The notes under the pieces were generated by a model. The model saw nothing but the letters and a program-made list of their open reading frames with translations, ran no database searches and was not told the origin of the DNA. DNA of 64,000 nucleotides from Aliihoeflea sp052435735 (GTDB lineage Bacteria; Pseudomonadota; Alphaproteobacteria; Rhizobiales; Rhizobiaceae). Both the position numbers and the translations under genes were made by a program. The stretch covers positions 46,402 through 110,401 of the forward strand of contig JBQVNB010000017.1 of the NCBI GenBank assembly GCA_052435735.1. Direction: 5' to 3'. The number at the start of each line of letters is the position of its first letter. The stretch's first letter is position 1. Positions 8,130-17,463 of the stretch are shown in pieces.

Positions 8130-8894
8130 ATGTTCCTTCTTCCACGCCATGCCGAAATCGTGCAACTCGCCAAGGACAGCGGCCGCGTCCTCGTCGATGA
8201 CCTTGCCGTCCGCTTCGATGTTTCGCCGCAGACGATCCGCAAGGATCTGAACGAGCTTTGCGACAAGCGGCTTCTCGCGCGCATCCATGGCGGGGCGGTG
8301 ATCCCCTCGGGCATCGAGAACATGGAATATGAGGCGCGGCGCCGGATCGCTGCCGACGAGAAACAGGGGATCGGCCGTGCCGCCGCGACCTTGATCCCCG
8401 ACAATGCGTCGCTCTTCATCAATATCGGGACCACGACCGAGGCCGTCAGCGAGGCGCTGGGCGACCATAAGGGGCTGATGGTCATCACCAACAACATCAA
8501 CGTCGCCAACCGGATGCGGGTGCAGCCCTCCATCGAGGTGGTGATCGCGGGCGGCGTGGTGCGCGGCTCGGATGGCGGCGTGGTGGGCGAGGCGGCGGTC
8601 GACTTCTTCCGCCAGTTCAAGGCCGACTATGCGGTGATTGGCGCATCGGCGATCGACGAGGATGGAGCGCTGCTCGATTTCGACTTTCGTGAAGTGAAAG
8701 TCGCGCAGGCGATCATCGCCAATGCGCGGCACGTCATCCTCGTCGCCGACTCCACCAAGTTCGAGCGCACCGCCCCAGTGCGGATCGCGCATCTGTCTCA
8801 GGTTTCGAGCTTCGTCACCGACCGGTGCCCGAGCGGCGAGATCAGGCGGGTTTGCAAAGAAGCGGGCGTGCAATTGGTAGAGACCGCACGCTGA
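8130..8894 (+). CDS. glpR: DeoR family repressor, probable GlpR
   Basis: A 254-residue DeoR-type regulator. An N-terminal helix-turn-helix (DLAVRFDVSPQTIRKDLNEL, about 23-42) is followed by a DeoR sugar-phosphate-binding domain with NIGTTTEAV and TNNINVANRM. GlpR proteins release DNA on binding glycerol 3-phosphate. It lies directly before glpD and glpK in the same direction. The upstream gap also carries a TTTCG at 8084-8088 and an inverted CGAAA at 8112-8116, compatible with self-control. Confidence 0.85.
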   Translation: MFLLPRHAEIVQLAKDSGRVLVDDLAVRFDVSPQTIRKDLNELCDKRLLARIHGGAVIPSGIENMEYEARRRIAADEKQGIGRAAATLIPDNASLFINIGTTTEAVSEALGDHKGLMVITNNINVANRMRVQPSIEVVIAGGVVRGSDGGVVGEAAVDFFRQFKADYAVIGASAIDEDGALLDFDFREVKVAQAIIANARHVILVADSTKFERTAPVRIAHLSQVSSFVTDRCPSGEIRRVCKEAGVQLVETAR

Positions 8895-8929
8895 GTGCGT
8901 GTGGCGGAAACCGGCGATAGCGTCTTGGA

Positions 8930-8966
8930 TTTCGATGAAGTTTCATTTAGATTTCGTTTGATTTCG
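8930..8966 (+). promoter_or_regulatory. phased TTTCG repeats, probable GlpR operator
   Basis: Four copies of TTTCG/TTTCA start at 8930, 8941, 8952 and 8962, a spacing of 11, 11 and 10 bases, or one DNA turn. They fill most of the gap between glpR and the glpD GTG start at 8983. DeoR-family repressors commonly bind such direct or inverted short repeats. Assignment to GlpR is by position. Confidence 0.65.
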
Positions 8967-8982
8967 AAATCGGATAATCGAC

Positions 8983-10488
8983 GTGCCTGACGAAACGATC
9001 CACGATATCTTCATCATCGGTGGCGGCATCAACGGCTGTGGTATCGCGCGGGACGCAGCCGGGCGCGGCTATTCGGTGTTCCTGGCCGAGATGAACGATC
9101 TTGCGAGCGGGACCTCGTCCTGGTCGACCAAGCTGATCCATGGCGGGCTGCGCTATCTGGAGCACTACGAGTTCCGGCTCGTGCGCGAGGCGCTGGAAGA
9201 GCGCGAAATTCTATGGGCGAACGCACCGCACATCATCTGGCCGATGCGTTTCGTCCTGCCGCACCATAAGGGCTTGCGCCCGGCCTGGCTCCTGCGGCTC
9301 GGCCTTTTTCTCTACGACCATATCGGCGGGCGCAAGCTCTTGCCGAAGACGCGCGTCCTCGACATGACGACCGATCCGGCAGGCTGGCCGTTGAAGCCGC
9401 TTTTCTCGAAGGCGTTCGAGTATTCGGATTGCGGCGTCGACGACGCGCGGCTCGTCGTGCTCAACGCGCGCGACGCGGCCGACAAGGGCGCGGTGATCCG
9501 CACCCGCACCAAGGTCGTCTCGGCCAGACGCGAGGCGGATGTCTGGTCGGTCGGGATCGAGGATCAGGCGAGCGGAACGTGCGAGACGGTGCGCGCGCGG
9601 CTTCTCGTCAATGCGGGCGGGCCGTGGGTCGACCATGTGCTGGCCGAGACGGTGGGCCGCGGGAACGTGCAAAATGTGCGACTCGTCCAGGGCAGCCACA
9701 TCGTCGTTCGAAAAAAATTCGACGATCCGCGCGCCTATTTCTTCCAGAATGCCGACGGGCGGATCATCTTCGCCATTCCCTATCATGACGACTTCACCAT
9801 GATCGGGACGACCGACCAGGATTATGACGGCGATCCGAAGGACGTCGCGATCAGCGAGGCAGAGATCGACTATCTGTGTGCCTCGGCGAGCGAATATTTC
9901 GCCGAGCCGGTGCGCCGCGAGGACATCGTCTGGACCTTCTCAGGCGTGCGCCCTCTCTATGACGACGGCGCGTCGAAGGCGCAGGAGGCAACGCGCGACT
10001 ACGTGCTGAAAGCCGATACGGACGGCGTGCCGCTGATCAACATCTTCGGCGGCAAGATCACCACCTATCGGCGGCTGGCCGAATCCATGCTCGCCAGGAT
10101 CGAGGGTCTGATCGGGGCCAAGGGCCGGCCGTGGACGGAGCGGGCGACGCTGCCGGGCGGCGATTTCGCGGTCGGCACGTTCGACGAGACGGTGCGCAGG
10201 CTGCAGGCCGACTACGCATTTTTGGATCATGATCATGCACGGCGCTTGACGAGGCTCTACGGCACGCGGGCGCGCAGCATCCTCGGCTCGGCGACAACGA
10301 TCGACGATCTGGGGCGTCATTTCGGCGCCGACCTTTACGAGGCGGAGATCTGCTATCTGATGGCGCATGAGTGGGCGATGACCGCCGAGGACGTTCTATG
10401 GCGGCGCACCAAGCGCGGTCTGGTCGTGTCCGAGGAAGATGTCGCGCGGCTGCAGACCTTCATGTGCGGGCTCGCCAAGGCTGCCTGA
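8983..10488 (+). CDS. glpD: glycerol-3-phosphate dehydrogenase (FAD, aerobic)
   Basis: A 501-residue flavoprotein that oxidises glycerol 3-phosphate to dihydroxyacetone phosphate at the inner membrane and passes electrons to quinone. The FAD motif is IIGGGINGCGIARDAAGRG (11-29), followed by the family signature GTSSWSTKLIHGGLRYLE. The start is GTG at 8983. The gene stands between its probable repressor and glycerol kinase, making a compact glycerol operon without a transporter in view. Length and motifs are those of a complete GlpD. Confidence 0.93.
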   Translation: MPDETIHDIFIIGGGINGCGIARDAAGRGYSVFLAEMNDLASGTSSWSTKLIHGGLRYLEHYEFRLVREALEEREILWANAPHIIWPMRFVLPHHKGLRPAWLLRLGLFLYDHIGGRKLLPKTRVLDMTTDPAGWPLKPLFSKAFEYSDCGVDDARLVVLNARDAADKGAVIRTRTKVVSARREADVWSVGIEDQASGTCETVRARLLVNAGGPWVDHVLAETVGRGNVQNVRLVQGSHIVVRKKFDDPRAYFFQNADGRIIFAIPYHDDFTMIGTTDQDYDGDPKDVAISEAEIDYLCASASEYFAEPVRREDIVWTFSGVRPLYDDGASKAQEATRDYVLKADTDGVPLINIFGGKITTYRRLAESMLARIEGLIGAKGRPWTERATLPGGDFAVGTFDETVRRLQADYAFLDHDHARRLTRLYGTRARSILGSATTIDDLGRHFGADLYEAEICYLMAHEWAMTAEDVLWRRTKRGLVVSEEDVARLQTFMCGLAKAA

Positions 10489-10512
10489 CAGACCAGTATC
10501 GGGGAGGATTTC

Positions 10513-12000
<1,488 letters not shown>

Positions 12001-12028
12001 GGTCAGCGCCGAAGTTCTTTGTGAATTG

Positions 12029-12171
12029 ACCCCCACCCTTTATCCCTCTCCACAAGGGGAAGGAGGGCGTCAGCGTCGCGCCTGACTTATTGATGAGTCA
12101 TCCAGTTTGAAGGATTGGGCTCCACGTGGATGCCTTCCTCCCCTTGTGGGGAGGGATAAAGGGTGGGGGTC
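12029..12171. repeat. palindromic repeat, family A, copy 1 (intergenic)
   Basis: A 143-base imperfect palindrome between glpK and btuD, which converge here. The left arm begins GACCCCCACCCTTTATCC and the right arm ends with its near-perfect complement GGATAAAGGGTGGGGGTC. A second hairpin core (CCACAAGGGG / CCCCTTGTGG) lies inside each arm. It could act as a transcription stop for both genes. The same family occurs at 27469-27619. Confidence 0.85.
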
Positions 12172-12202
12172 TCCTTCGACCGAACTCCACGGCCCGAGCC
12201 GC

Positions 12203-12985
12203 TTAAACCTTCGGACCCTCGAGCATCGCCAGACCTGTCGGCGCGAAGATCATGCCGCATTCGTCGTGGGCGATGTGGGCGGTGATGCCGAAGACTTGGC
12301 GCAGGCGCTCGCCGGTCATGATGTCGGCGGGCCTGCCTTCGGCGACGATGCGGCCTTCGGCCATCACGATCAACCAGTCGCACCAGCGGGCGGCGAGGGT
12401 CAGGTCGTGGAGCGAGACCAGGATGGCGCGGCGCTCGCCGGCGAGGCGGCGGAAGGCGGCCATCATGATCATCTGATGGGCGGGGTCGAGGCCGGAGACG
12501 GGTTCGTCGGCGAGGAGAATCGGCGTCGTCTGTGCCATGGCGCGGGCGGCGAGGACGCGGGCCTGTTCGCCGCCGGAGAGTTCGGTGACGGGGCGGTCCG
12601 CGAGCGCGGCGATATCCATGGCCTCCATCGCGTCGCTAACGATGGCGAGGTCGTTTGGCGACAGCGCGCCCAAGCCGCGCCAGGGAGAGCGACCGAGGCG
12701 GACGACGTTTTCGACAGATAGCGGCCACGCGATGGCGCGGGCTTGCGGGAGGAATGCGATTTCGCGCGCGCGGGCGCGGTCGCTCATGGCGGCGAGGTTC
12801 TGGTCGTCGAGTTCGACAGTGCCCGAGAAGGGCAGCAGGCCGGACAAAGCGCGCATCAGCGTCGACTTGCCGGCGCCATTGGGGCCGAGGAGGCCGACGA
12901 CTTCGCCGGGCTGAAGCGACAGCGCGACATCGTGGAGGATGGCGCGGCCGGACAGGCTGACGGAGAGGTTGCGGGCGGTGAGCAT
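12203..12985 (-). CDS. btuD: cobalamin ABC transporter ATP-binding protein
   Basis: A 260-residue ABC ATPase of the FecE/BtuD/HmuV type. Walker A is GPNGAGKST (34-42), the signature is LSGGEQARV, and Walker B is ILLADEP with the switch histidine in LVSLHDL. By itself it could serve iron-siderophore, heme or B12 uptake. The cobalamin riboswitch in front of this operon and the BtuB-like receptor point to vitamin B12. ATG 12985 overlaps the permease stop; an upstream in-frame extension to 13021 lies inside the permease gene. Confidence 0.85.
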   Translation of the reverse strand: MLTARNLSVSLSGRAILHDVALSLQPGEVVGLLGPNGAGKSTLMRALSGLLPFSGTVELDDQNLAAMSDRARAREIAFLPQARAIAWPLSVENVVRLGRSPWRGLGALSPNDLAIVSDAMEAMDIAALADRPVTELSGGEQARVLAARAMAQTTPILLADEPVSGLDPAHQMIMMAAFRRLAGERRAILVSLHDLTLAARWCDWLIVMAEGRIVAEGRPADIMTGERLRQVFGITAHIAHDECGMIFAPTGLAMLEGPKV

Positions 12986-13962
12986 CAGAACAGCTCCCGC
13001 CGGGCGCGCACGACCAGCCACAGGAAGAAGGGCGCGCCGATCAGCGCCGTCAGCACGCCGACATTGAGTTCGCGCGTCGGCACGACGAGGCGGGCGGCGA
13101 TGTCGGCGCCCAGAAGCAGCGCGCCGCCGCCGAGCGCGCTCGGGACGAGAAGGCTCGAGGGCAGGCGGTCGGTGAAGGGGCGAACGAGGTGCGGGACGAC
13201 GAGGCCGATGAAGCCGATGGCGCCGGCGACCGCCGTGCCCGCGCCGACGGCGAGCGCGGTGCCGAGCACGACCAGGAGCCGGGTCCCCGAGAGGCGGATG
13301 CCGAGGCTGGAGGCGGCTTCCTCGCCGAGCGACAGCGCGTCGAGCGCGCGGGCGGAGGCGGCGAGCAGGAGCCAGCCGAGCGCCATCAGCGGCAGCGCCA
13401 GCCAGACATGGCTCATTGAGCGGTCGCGCAGGGAGCCGAGCAGCCAGAAGATGATCTCATAGGAGGCGAACGGGTTGGGCGACAGGTTCAGGATGAGCGA
13501 GGTCAGCGCGCCGGTGAGGCTGGTGAGCGCGACGCCGGCGAGGATGAGCGTGAGCGTCGCGCCGTTGCGCGCGGCGATGGCGAGGAGGAGCACGACGGAC
13601 AGGGCTGCACCCGCGAGCGCGCCGGCCGGCAGCGCATAGAGTGAGGCGCCGGCAAGCCCGGTGTAGAAGATCGCCACCGCGCCGAAGGATGCGGATGAGG
13701 TGACGCCGATGAGGCCGGGCTCGGCGAGTGGATTGCGCAAGAGGCCCTGCAGCACTGCGCCGGCGAGGCCGAGGCTGACGCCGATGGTGAGCGCGAGGAG
13801 CGCGCGCGGTAGGCGGATTTCCTGCATGATGATCATGGCGGCCGCGTCGCCGCCGGCGAAGAGGCCGTCGACGCTCGATCGCAGATCGAGATCGGCCGGG
13901 CCGACGAGCAGCGAGGCGGCGGTCAGGACAAGGCAGGCAAGGCCGAGGATGGCGTTCAGCAT
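12985..13962 (-). CDS. btuC: cobalamin ABC transporter permease (FecCD/BtuC family)
   Basis: A 325-residue, strongly hydrophobic FecCD-family permease with about nine to ten membrane segments. Typical motifs are RLPRALLALTIGVSLGLAGAVLQ near residue 50 and GFIGLVVPHLVR about residue 225. It forms the channel through which periplasmic B12 passes, driven by BtuD. It overlaps btuD by ATGA and follows btuF after eight bases, so the transport genes are transcribed as one unit. Confidence 0.88.
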   Translation of the reverse strand: MLNAILGLACLVLTAASLLVGPADLDLRSSVDGLFAGGDAAAMIIMQEIRLPRALLALTIGVSLGLAGAVLQGLLRNPLAEPGLIGVTSSASFGAVAIFYTGLAGASLYALPAGALAGAALSVVLLLAIAARNGATLTLILAGVALTSLTGALTSLILNLSPNPFASYEIIFWLLGSLRDRSMSHVWLALPLMALGWLLLAASARALDALSLGEEAASSLGIRLSGTRLLVVLGTALAVGAGTAVAGAIGFIGLVVPHLVRPFTDRLPSSLLVPSALGGGALLLGADIAARLVVPTRELNVGVLTALIGAPFFLWLVVRARRELF

Positions 13963-13970
13963 CGCGCCTT

Positions 13971-14960
13971 CTACCGCGCCGGATCGCAGGAAGCGATCTC
14001 TTCGCGCAACTCGGTCAAGGCGCGGACGGCGTCGATGACGAACGGCCCGCCGCAGGCCCAGGCACCGCGCGGAACGAACGCGCCGATGCGCGACGTTTCG
14101 AGCGCGCGCAGGGCCGGATGGTGCGCGATCTGGTCAGCGAGGGCAGGGGCGTCCGCCATCGGCTCGGAGACGATGACGATGTCGGGCTGCTGGGAGACGA
14201 GTTCTTCCAGCGGCAGCGGCGTCATGGCGGAATAGCCGAGTTCGGTCGCCAGATTGGTCAGGCCTGCGGCGTCGATGACGCTGTCGGCGAGCGTGCCTTC
14301 GCCAAGGACGACGCCGTTCTGCTCGTAGGCGATGGCGGTCGGTTTCATGGGGCATTGGCGGGCGCGCAGGGCGGCGAGGTCGCGCTCGTAGGCCGATGCG
14401 ATGGTTTCAGCCTTCGCGTCCTGCCCGACGAGGGAGCCCATGCGGCGGATTTCGCCGGGGATGGTGTCGACGGACTGGTTATAGGCGAATTCCTCGACGG
14501 CGAAGTCCAGTGTTTCGAGGAGGGCTGTCGTGTTGTGGAGCGAGAAGGTGCCGGTGACGACGAGATCGGGTTTGGAGAGGAATACTTCTTCGGCACGGCC
14601 GCTGTTCTTGGGATAGGGCGCGGCGTCAGTGTGGAGGAAGGAGAGGGAGGGGTCGAGGGAGAGGTCGGAGAGCGAGGCGATCTGTTCGGGCTCGGCGAGG
14701 AGGAGGACGAGTTGGTCGGTGCACACGTTCATCGACATGATGCGGGGGAGGTCGGCGGCGTGGGCAGAGCTCATGCCAATAGTGGCAAAGCATGCGAGAA
14801 GCACCCCCCTCTGGCCTGCCCGCCAACACCCCCGCAAGGGGGGTGAACATGCTCGTCGCCGAAGCGCTTGATCTCCCCCCTTGAGGGGGAGATGGCCGGC
14901 AGGCCAGAGGGGGGTAGTGACAAAGCACCCACCTTCACGATCTGCCGAACCGTTTTGCAT
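13971..14960 (-). CDS. btuF: cobalamin-binding periplasmic protein, repeat-interrupted N-terminus
   Basis: The mature part (from about AADLPRIMSMNVCTDQLVLL) is a BtuF/FecB-type class III binding protein that hands B12 to BtuCD. The natural start appears to be ATG 14960, which overlaps the btuB stop as ATGA, giving 329 residues. A family B palindromic repeat lies in frame between this start and the signal-like segment VLLACFATIGMSSAHA, so the first 50 or so residues are repeat-encoded. A GTG at 14804, at the repeat border, would give a more normal 277-residue protein. Which start is used cannot be told from sequence. Confidence 0.75.
   Translation of the reverse strand: MQNGSADREGGCFVTTPLWPAGHLPLKGGDQALRRRACSPPLRGCWRAGQRGVLLACFATIGMSSAHAADLPRIMSMNVCTDQLVLLLAEPEQIASLSDLSLDPSLSFLHTDAAPYPKNSGRAEEVFLSKPDLVVTGTFSLHNTTALLETLDFAVEEFAYNQSVDTIPGEIRRMGSLVGQDAKAETIASAYERDLAALRARQCPMKPTAIAYEQNGVVLGEGTLADSVIDAAGLTNLATELGYSAMTPLPLEELVSQQPDIVIVSEPMADAPALADQIAHHPALRALETSRIGAFVPRGAWACGGPFVIDAVRALTELREEIASCDPAR
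14803..14915. repeat. palindromic repeat, family B, copy 1 (inside btuF 5' region)
   Basis: A 113-base palindrome whose arms read ACCCCCCTCTGGCCTGCC and, at the other end, GGCAGGCCAGAGGGGGGT. The inner hairpins carry CTCCCCC/GGGGGAG cores. It is flanked by two 13-base near-copies of TAGTGRCAAAGCA, at 14780-14792 and 14915-14927, which differ at one base. The offset between these copies is 135 bases, a multiple of three, so the btuF frame stays open across the element. Confidence 0.88.
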
Positions 14961-16846
14961 CAGAACCTCGACTTGAAGCCGGCGAAGGCGCCGAAGCCGG
15001 GCGTGTTGTAGCCGCGGACGGTCTGGTAGTCCTGGTCGAGCAGGTTTTCGGCGCGGACGTAGAACTCGGTGCTTTCGGTTGCCTGGTAGGCCACCTTGGC
15101 GTTGACGAGTACGTAGTCGTCGAGTTCGAAGGCACCGGCATCCACCGTGTCGACCGCGATCTTGGCGTCGGCGGAGATCGTCCACTTTTCCGCCGGGCGG
15201 TAGGCTGCCGACAGGCCGATCTCGTGGCGGGGGACGCGGACGGTGCGATTGCCGTTGGCGTCGCGGGTGGAGGTGTAGGTGTAGGCTGCGCCGAGAGCCA
15301 GCCACTCGTTGACGTCGTAGATGACGGAAGCTTCGACGCCGCGCTGCTTCGACGTACCATCCGTCTGCTCGTACGTGAAACCTGTGCCAACGTTGTTGAC
15401 GATCAGGTCGTCGATATCGAGGTAGAAGAACGTGACGTCGAGAACCGCACGATCATCGAGCAAGCGCTGCTCCACTCCGACGTCGAAGGAAACGCTGGTT
15501 TCGGGCTGAAGGGTTGGGTCGCCGACGGATGGTCCTCCCGTAAACGAGGGCGGGGCGAACAGTTCGTAGAGGCTTGGAGCCCTGAATCCGGTTCCGAGCG
15601 ACGAGTGGATGCGTGTGCCAGTGTCGAACTCGTAGGAACCGGTAGCTCGATAGGTCGTGTAGCTACCGAACTCGGAATGGCTGTCGTGGCGAAGACCCCC
15701 GGTGAACACGAAGCCGGCCACCGGTTCGGCGACGATCTGGCCCCATACGCCTGTCAGAGAGAAATCATTGTCCGTGTCCGTGCCGAAATTGTCGGTGATT
15801 CGGGCATCCTGCTGCTCGTGGTCGGCGCCGTACTGCAGCGTCAGCCAGTCGTTCGCATCGAACGCGCCCTGATAGTCGAACTTTGTGCGACGGCCGCCAT
15901 AGTCAGCATCGAATGGACCGAACGCCGATGCCGAGCGGATGCGGCGATCGATGTTGAAAGCCTGCACGGAGAACTGGTTTCGGAGACGCCCGTCCAACAG
16001 ATCGACGTTGAAGCCGGCGCGTCCAGCCACTTGCCTGCTGAGATTGCGATTAATCCCCAGCGGATCGTCGGCCGGTGGAGAAGCGAAATCCTCATCATAC
16101 TCGGCCTTCGCATCGATGTAGAGCAATGACCCGAACACCGACACGGCCTCGTTCACGCGGTACTCGCCCGCGGCGTCGAAGGTGACGTTCTCGTAGCCGT
16201 CGCGCTCGCTTCCAGCCGCCGCCGCCGAGATGCCGTCGGTGCGGAAGCCGGCGATGTTGATGGCGGCTTTGGCGTCTTCGTTGGCGGCGCGCAGGCCGTA
16301 GGAGCCGCGGGCGGTGCCGAAGGAGCCGCCTTCGCCGTGCAGGAGATGCGTCACGCCCGGCTCGATGTCGCCGAGCGTCGACAGGCCGATGACGCCGGCG
16401 ATGGCGTCGGAGCCGTAGAGGGTCGATTGCGAGCCCTTCAGCACCTCGATCGTGTCGATGCCGGACGAGAGGAGATACTGGTAGGAGGTCTGGACCTGCG
16501 GGCTGGTCGGGTCCGAAATGTCGATGCCGTTATAGAGTGTCTTGACGTAGCGGCGTGGTGCGCCGCGCACCGAGAGCGAGCCTTCGCCGCCGGGGCCGCC
16601 GGGGGTGGAGATGGAAATGCCGGGCAGGCGGTCGAGATAGTCGATGACGAGCGGCTGCGACTTTTCCTCGATCTCCTCGCGGGAGACGGTCTCGACGCGC
16701 GAGCCGGTCTTGGTCGCGTCGGTCGGCGCGCGGTTGGGCGTGACGACGATCTGCGGCAGTTCGGTGAACTGGGCGTGTGCCGGCAGGCTTGCCAGAATGG
16801 CGATGGCGGAGACGGCGCAGGCCGTGCCGAAATTGGAAATATGCAT
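14960..16846 (-). CDS. btuB: TonB-dependent vitamin B12 receptor
   Basis: A 628-residue outer-membrane receptor. A signal peptide ends near LPAHA (residue 25), the TonB-box/plug entry is LPQIVVTPNRAP, the plug domain follows (RLPGISISTPGGPGGEGSLSVRG), and the beta-barrel ends in a C-terminal Phe (GFKSRF). It carries cobalamin across the outer membrane using TonB. ATG 16846 has GGGGGA seven bases upstream; the longer frame to 16897 lacks such support. It is the first gene behind the cobalamin riboswitch, which makes the substrate call firm. Confidence 0.92.
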   Translation of the reverse strand: MHISNFGTACAVSAIAILASLPAHAQFTELPQIVVTPNRAPTDATKTGSRVETVSREEIEEKSQPLVIDYLDRLPGISISTPGGPGGEGSLSVRGAPRRYVKTLYNGIDISDPTSPQVQTSYQYLLSSGIDTIEVLKGSQSTLYGSDAIAGVIGLSTLGDIEPGVTHLLHGEGGSFGTARGSYGLRAANEDAKAAINIAGFRTDGISAAAAGSERDGYENVTFDAAGEYRVNEAVSVFGSLLYIDAKAEYDEDFASPPADDPLGINRNLSRQVAGRAGFNVDLLDGRLRNQFSVQAFNIDRRIRSASAFGPFDADYGGRRTKFDYQGAFDANDWLTLQYGADHEQQDARITDNFGTDTDNDFSLTGVWGQIVAEPVAGFVFTGGLRHDSHSEFGSYTTYRATGSYEFDTGTRIHSSLGTGFRAPSLYELFAPPSFTGGPSVGDPTLQPETSVSFDVGVEQRLLDDRAVLDVTFFYLDIDDLIVNNVGTGFTYEQTDGTSKQRGVEASVIYDVNEWLALGAAYTYTSTRDANGNRTVRVPRHEIGLSAAYRPAEKWTISADAKIAVDTVDAGAFELDDYVLVNAKVAYQATESTEFYVRAENLLDQDYQTVRGYNTPGFGAFAGFKSRF

Positions 16847-16998
16847 TCGATCCCCCGTGCCGGCCACGTGTCGCGGGCGGCAGCTCAAGCTTCTCAACGA
16901 TGCTGGGAAAAGGAACCGTTGCAGCCCCGATATCGCCAGCGATGACAGAAGTCACCACTGCGAAACACAGCCCCGGACACGCCCCGCATCCGGCAAAA

Positions 16999-17205
16999 GG
17001 TGACACTCGAGGCAGGTTTCCTGGCTCGCGCTTCGGCGGATCATTCCCCTTCCCGGGCGAGCCCAGTGGGTTGTCGAATGTCCTCGGCGCTTACAGTTGC
17101 GGGGGCAGCCACGGCTCGGACGAAGCTTCGTCCTTCCGTATTCCCTCTTAGCCAGCGTCCGACGACGCTAGGCACCTCAAGCTGTCGGATGGGTAGCAGG
17201 GCGAG
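16999..17205 (-). promoter_or_regulatory. cobalamin (AdoCbl) riboswitch
   Basis: Read on the minus strand, the leader contains the B12 box AGCCAGGAAACCTGCC (17011-17026), the conserved CTGCCCCCGCAACTGTAAG element (17089-17107) and a GAGGTGCCTAG start-side element (about 17167-17179), in the order expected for this RNA. It lies 150 bases before btuB, so cobalamin should switch off the uptake operon. The outer borders are approximate. Confidence 0.93.
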
Positions 17206-17463
17206 AAAGCCCGCGTCAATCGGCGCTGTCACCAACTTGTTATCACTGCATGCTTCTGTGGCCCGGCCGCCACTTGGGTGGCAGGCGACGTAACGTCAAT
17301 TTTTGTCGCATCAGTGGCGAAAAAGCGCCATCCATGTCGCATTTGCGCGGTTAGCGGCAGGCGTTGCGGGGCACATTCAGCGCCGAACATCCTGATCCGG
17401 CATCGTTTTTGACAATGACGGGCCGATACGGGATGCTAGGGGTTCAGGCAAAAATAATGGGAG
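17206..17463 (+). promoter_or_regulatory. intergenic region with probable promoter for the ABC operon
   Basis: This 258-base stretch separates the riboswitch from the next operon. It contains TTGACA at 17409-17414, 17 bases of spacer, then GATGCT at 17432-17437, ending 26 bases before ATG 17464. The -35 match is perfect and the -10 match poor. No open frame here looks real. Confidence 0.5.

Noticed and set aside
17041..17235. A 64-codon minus-strand frame over the cobalamin riboswitch.
   Set aside because: The strongly conserved RNA elements explain this stretch; the frame is chance.
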